Part shown: one piece after another, positions 61,018-64,000 of the stretch | Position numbering within the stretch: the first letter of the stretch is position 1 | Layout: every line of letters begins with the position of its first letter | From: CAVURS01 sp963834425 | Lineage (GTDB): Bacteria > Actinomycetota > Actinomycetes > Actinomycetales > CAVURS01 | DNA: 64,000 nt | Reading direction: 5' to 3' | Assembly (NCBI GenBank): GCA_963834425.1 | Contig: CAWIBR010000006.1 | Span: 37,732 to 101,731, forward strand | Translations under genes and position numbers: made by a program | The notes under the pieces: model-generated | Told to the model about the DNA's origin: nothing | The model's input: only the letters and a program-made list of their open reading frames with translations | Databases searched by the model: none

Positions 61018-64000
61018 ATGCCCGGTGGTTCGAACGACTCCTTCGTCCACCTGCACGTGCACACCGAGTACTCCATGCTGGACGGCGCGGCCCGGATCGA
61101 CGACCTGTTCGCCGAGGCGTCCCGGCAGGGGATGCCGGCCCTGGCCACGACCGACCACGGCTACGTCTTCGGGGCCTACGAGTTCTGGAAGAAGGGCCTC
61201 GCCGCCGGGGTCAAGCCGATCATCGGGGTCGAGGCCTACGTCACGCCCGGCACCCACCGCAGCGACAAGACCCGGGTCAAGTGGGGCGATGCCACCTCGG
61301 CCAGCCGGGACGACGTCTCGGGGTCGGGCGCCTACACGCACATGACGCTGCTGGCCCGGTCGACGACCGGCATGCACAACCTGTTCCGGATGGCCTCGCT
61401 CGCCTCGCTGGAGGGCCACTACTTCAAACCGCGGATCGACCGCGAGCTGCTCTCGACGTACGGCGCGGGCCTGATCGCCACCACTGGCTGCCCCGGCGGT
61501 GAGATCCAGACCCGCCTGCGGCTGGGGCAGTACCGCGAGGCGCTGGCCGCGGCCTCGGAGTTCCGGGACATCTTCGGTGCCGAGAACTACTTCTGCGAGC
61601 TGATGGACCACGGCCTGCCCATCGAGCAGAACGTCCGCGAGGACCTGCTCCGGCTGGCCAAGGAGCTGGACCTGCCGCTGGTCGCCACCAACGACCTGCA
61701 CTACACGCACGCCGAGGACGCCAAGGCCCACGCTGCCCTGCTGTGCGTGCAGTCCGCCTCGACCCTGGCCGACCCGAACCGGTTCAAGTTCGAGGCCGAC
61801 GACTTCTACCTGATGTCCGCCGAGCAGATGCGGCACCGCTTCCGCGAGCTGCCGGAGGCCTGCGACAACACCCTGCGGATCGCCGAGATGTGCGACGTCG
61901 CCTTCGAGCAGGGCGAGGGCCGCTACATGCCGCGGTTCGCCTGCCCGCCGGGGGAGGACGAGCAGTCCTGGTTCGTCAAGGAGGTCGAGCGCGGCCTGCA
62001 GGTCCGCTACCCGGGCGGCGTGCCGGACTACGCCCGCCAGCAGGCGGCGTACGAGACCGAGGTCATCGTCGGCAAGGGCTACCCGGGCTACTTCCTGGTC
62101 GTGGCCGACTTCATCAACTGGGCCAAGGACAACGGCATCCGGGTCGGGCCGGGTCGTGGGTCGGGCGCCGGCTCGATGTGCGCCTACGCGATGCGGATCA
62201 CCGACCTCGACCCGGTCAAGAACGGCCTGATCTTCGAGCGGTTCCTCAACCCCGAGCGTCCGTCGATGCCGGACTTCGACGTGGACTTCGACGAGCGCCG
62301 CCGCGGTGAGGTGATCCGCTACGTCACCGAGAAGTACGGCTCGGAGCGGGTCGCCCAGATCGTCACCTACGGCACCATCAAGGCCAAGCAGGCCCTGAAG
62401 GACTCGGCCCGGGTGCTCGGCTTCCCGTTCGCCGTGGGGGAGCGGCTGACCAAGGTGATGCCGCCGGCGGTGATGGGCAAGGACATCTCGCTGGCCGGGA
62501 TCTTCGACCCGCAGGACAAGCGCTACAAGGAGGCCGACGAGTTCCGCAAGCTGCACGAGACCGATGCCGAGGCCCAGGAGGTCGTCGCGACGGCGCTCGG
62601 GCTGGAGGGGCTGAAGCGGCAGTGGGGCGTGCACGCCGCCGGCGTCATCATGTCCAGCGAGCCGCTGGCCGGCCTGATCCCGATCATGAAGCGGGAGCAG
62701 GACGGGCAGATCATCACCCAGTTCGACTACCCGAGCTGCGAGGCGCTCGGCCTGGTCAAGATGGACTTCCTCGGCCTGCGCAACCTGACCATCCTGGACG
62801 ACGCCGTCAGCAACATCTCGGCCAACCGCAGCCTGGACCTGGAGCTCGAGACCCTGCCGCTGGACGACCAGCCGACCTACGAGCTGCTGGCCCGCGGCGA
62901 CACCCTCGGCGTCTTCCAGCTCGACGGCGGGCCGCTGCGCGCGCTGCTGCGCTCGATGCGGCCGGACAACTTCGAGGACATCTCCGCGGTCATCGCGCTC
63001 TACCGCCCCGGTCCGATGGGCGCCAACTCGCACAACGAGTACGCCGACCGCAAGACCGGCCGCAAGCAGGTCACGCCGATCCATCCGGAGCTGGCCGAGG
63101 CCCTGGAGGACCTGCTCGGCGACACCTACGGCCTGATCATCTACCAAGAGCAGGTCATGGCGATCGCCCAGAAGGTCGCCGGCTACTCCCTCGGCGCCGC
63201 CGACCTGCTCCGCCGGGCGATGGGCAAGAAGAAGAAGTCCGAGCTCGACGCGCAGTACGAAACCTTCGAGTCCGGGATGAAGGAGCGCGGCTTCTCCCCG
63301 GCCGCCGTCAAGGCGCTGTGGGACATCCTGCTGCCGTTCTCCGACTACGCCTTCAACAAGGCCCACTCCGCGGCGTACGGCGTGCTGTCCTACTGGACCG
63401 CCTATCTCAAGGCGAACTTCCCGGCCGAGTACATGGCGGCGCTGCTGACCAGCGTGCGCGACGACAAGGACAAGTCCGCGCTCTACCTCGGCGAGTGCCG
63501 GCGGATGGGCATCAAGGTGCTGCCGCCGGACGTCAACGAGAGCTCCTCGGAGTTCACCGCCGTGGGCACCGACATCCGGTTCGGCCTGGCCGCGATCCGC
63601 AACGTCGGCTCCAACGTCGTCGAGGCCATCGCCGGCGCGCGGCAGGAGAAGGGCCGGTTCCGCGACTTCGAGGACTTCCTGCGCAAGGTGCCGGCTGTGG
63701 TCTGCAACAAGCGGACCATCGAGTCGCTGGTCAAGGCCGGAGCCTTCGACTCGCTCGGGCACGCGCGGGCCGGGCTGGTCGCGGTGCACGAGGTCTACGT
63801 CGACTCGCTCGTCGATGAGAAGCGGCACGAGGCGGTCGGGCAGGACTCGCTCTTCGGCGGGTTCGACGACGTGCCGGCGGTCGAGCTCGCGGTGCTGCCG
63901 CCGATCCCGACGGGTGAATGGGAGAAGTCGACCCTGCTGGCCTTCGAGCGCGACATGCTCGGGCTCTACGTCTCGGACCACCCGCTGCTCGGTGTCGAGC
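61018..64000 (+). CDS. dnaE: DNA polymerase III subunit alpha (DnaE1), 3' end outside window
   Basis: The first 994 codons of the replicative polymerase are present. The N-terminal PHP domain reads FVHLHVHTEYSMLDGAARID, keeping the metal-binding His residues seen in actinobacterial DnaE1, where PHP gives proofreading. The polymerase core has PSYFLIVAD-like YPGYFLVVADFINWA, GPGRGSGAGSMCAYAMRITD, the catalytic aspartates in PDFDVDFDERRRGEV (about 62270-62310), LKMDFLGLRNLTI-type VKMDFLGLRNLTILDDA, and FNKAHSAAYGVLSYWTAYLK. The window ends in the part before the OB fold. The frame is intact throughout. The ATG at 61018 is chosen by homology and the adjacent -10 box. Confidence 0.97.
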   Translation, partial: MPGGSNDSFVHLHVHTEYSMLDGAARIDDLFAEASRQGMPALATTDHGYVFGAYEFWKKGLAAGVKPIIGVEAYVTPGTHRSDKTRVKWGDATSASRDDVSGSGAYTHMTLLARSTTGMHNLFRMASLASLEGHYFKPRIDRELLSTYGAGLIATTGCPGGEIQTRLRLGQYREALAAASEFRDIFGAENYFCELMDHGLPIEQNVREDLLRLAKELDLPLVATNDLHYTHAEDAKAHAALLCVQSASTLADPNRFKFEADDFYLMSAEQMRHRFRELPEACDNTLRIAEMCDVAFEQGEGRYMPRFACPPGEDEQSWFVKEVERGLQVRYPGGVPDYARQQAAYETEVIVGKGYPGYFLVVADFINWAKDNGIRVGPGRGSGAGSMCAYAMRITDLDPVKNGLIFERFLNPERPSMPDFDVDFDERRRGEVIRYVTEKYGSERVAQIVTYGTIKAKQALKDSARVLGFPFAVGERLTKVMPPAVMGKDISLAGIFDPQDKRYKEADEFRKLHETDAEAQEVVATALGLEGLKRQWGVHAAGVIMSSEPLAGLIPIMKREQDGQIITQFDYPSCEALGLVKMDFLGLRNLTILDDAVSNISANRSLDLELETLPLDDQPTYELLARGDTLGVFQLDGGPLRALLRSMRPDNFEDISAVIALYRPGPMGANSHNEYADRKTGRKQVTPIHPELAEALEDLLGDTYGLIIYQEQVMAIAQKVAGYSLGAADLLRRAMGKKKKSELDAQYETFESGMKERGFSPAAVKALWDILLPFSDYAFNKAHSAAYGVLSYWTAYLKANFPAEYMAALLTSVRDDKDKSALYLGECRRMGIKVLPPDVNESSSEFTAVGTDIRFGLAAIRNVGSNVVEAIAGARQEKGRFRDFEDFLRKVPAVVCNKRTIESLVKAGAFDSLGHARAGLVAVHEVYVDSLVDEKRHEAVGQDSLFGGFDDVPAVELAVLPPIPTGEWEKSTLLAFERDMLGLYVSDHPLLGVE

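Noticed and set aside
60865..63981. A 1038-codon open frame antisense to dnaE
   Set aside because: It is the high-GC mirror of a strongly conserved gene. The plus-strand DnaE has all motifs, and the antisense product is low-complexity with no recognisable domain.

Overview
The window is about 64 kb of high-GC DNA from an actinobacterium (Actinomycetes, order not determined). Supporting signs are the mraZ-rsmH-ftsL-ftsI-murE-murF-mraY-murD-ftsW-murG-murC-ftsQ-ftsZ cluster followed by pgeF, a YggS-like gene, sepF, yggT and wag31/divIVA; a SAM-IV-type riboswitch in front of metY-metX; a MurE with the meso-DAP signature DNPR; GTG starts; and ATGA/GTGA overlaps. Many clear genes, including essential ones (ftsI, murE, murF), are split by one or a few single-base shifts while the protein signal continues in the next frame. 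I read these as consensus indel errors, worst before about 31 kb, and give gene limits across them.

Layout. 1-911: tail of an MFS permease. 919-8761: two divergent transcription units. The left one reads polA-like exonuclease/polymerase, subtilisin-like S8 protease, TPR-CHAT protease. The right one reads two very small ORFs, an ECF-like sigma factor and a carboxypeptidase-regulatory-like protein. 8785-12512: minus-strand operon of rhodanese, SufE, purine nucleoside phosphorylase and an NCS1 permease, preceded by an ATP-dependent DNA ligase (12602-14188). 14239-19089: pxpABC (5-oxoprolinase), EcsC-like, YkvA-like and DUF4192 genes. 19124-21936: riboswitch-controlled metY-metX. 21923-24669: Nudix, universal stress protein and the principal sigma factor gene sigA.

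24654-27640 is a 3-kb integrated element. A 22-bp direct repeat carries the last codons and stop of sigA at both ends. Inside are a tyrosine recombinase, a hypothetical ORF, a type IV pilin-like gene and a DUF6907-like gene, with candidate integrase arm sites near both ends. Then follow a TauE/SafE exporter, a secreted DUF11-repeat protein, a small unknown protein divergent from a 28-residue cationic amphipathic peptide gene, and a moxR-DUF58-transglutaminase operon on the minus strand (32135-36981).

37295-58525 is the division and wall cluster. It opens with a promoter overlaid by three 10-bp-spaced GTGGGG repeats (candidate MraZ operator). Almost every gene from rsmH to the YggS-like gene overlaps its neighbour by four bases, with a separate leader before ftsZ. 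Together the genes supply septal peptidoglycan precursors (MurC-G, MraY), the synthase pair FtsW/FtsI, the divisome scaffold (FtsL, FtsQ, FtsZ, SepF) and polar growth (Wag31). After it come a DksA/TraR-like gene, lspA, rluD, a PLP-dependent decarboxylase and the first 994 codons of dnaE, cut by the window end. No rRNA, tRNA, CRISPR array or replication origin was seen.

The best candidates for something new are the sigma/S8/TPR-CHAT locus with its mini-ORFs, the sigA-integrating element, and the 28-residue peptide gene.
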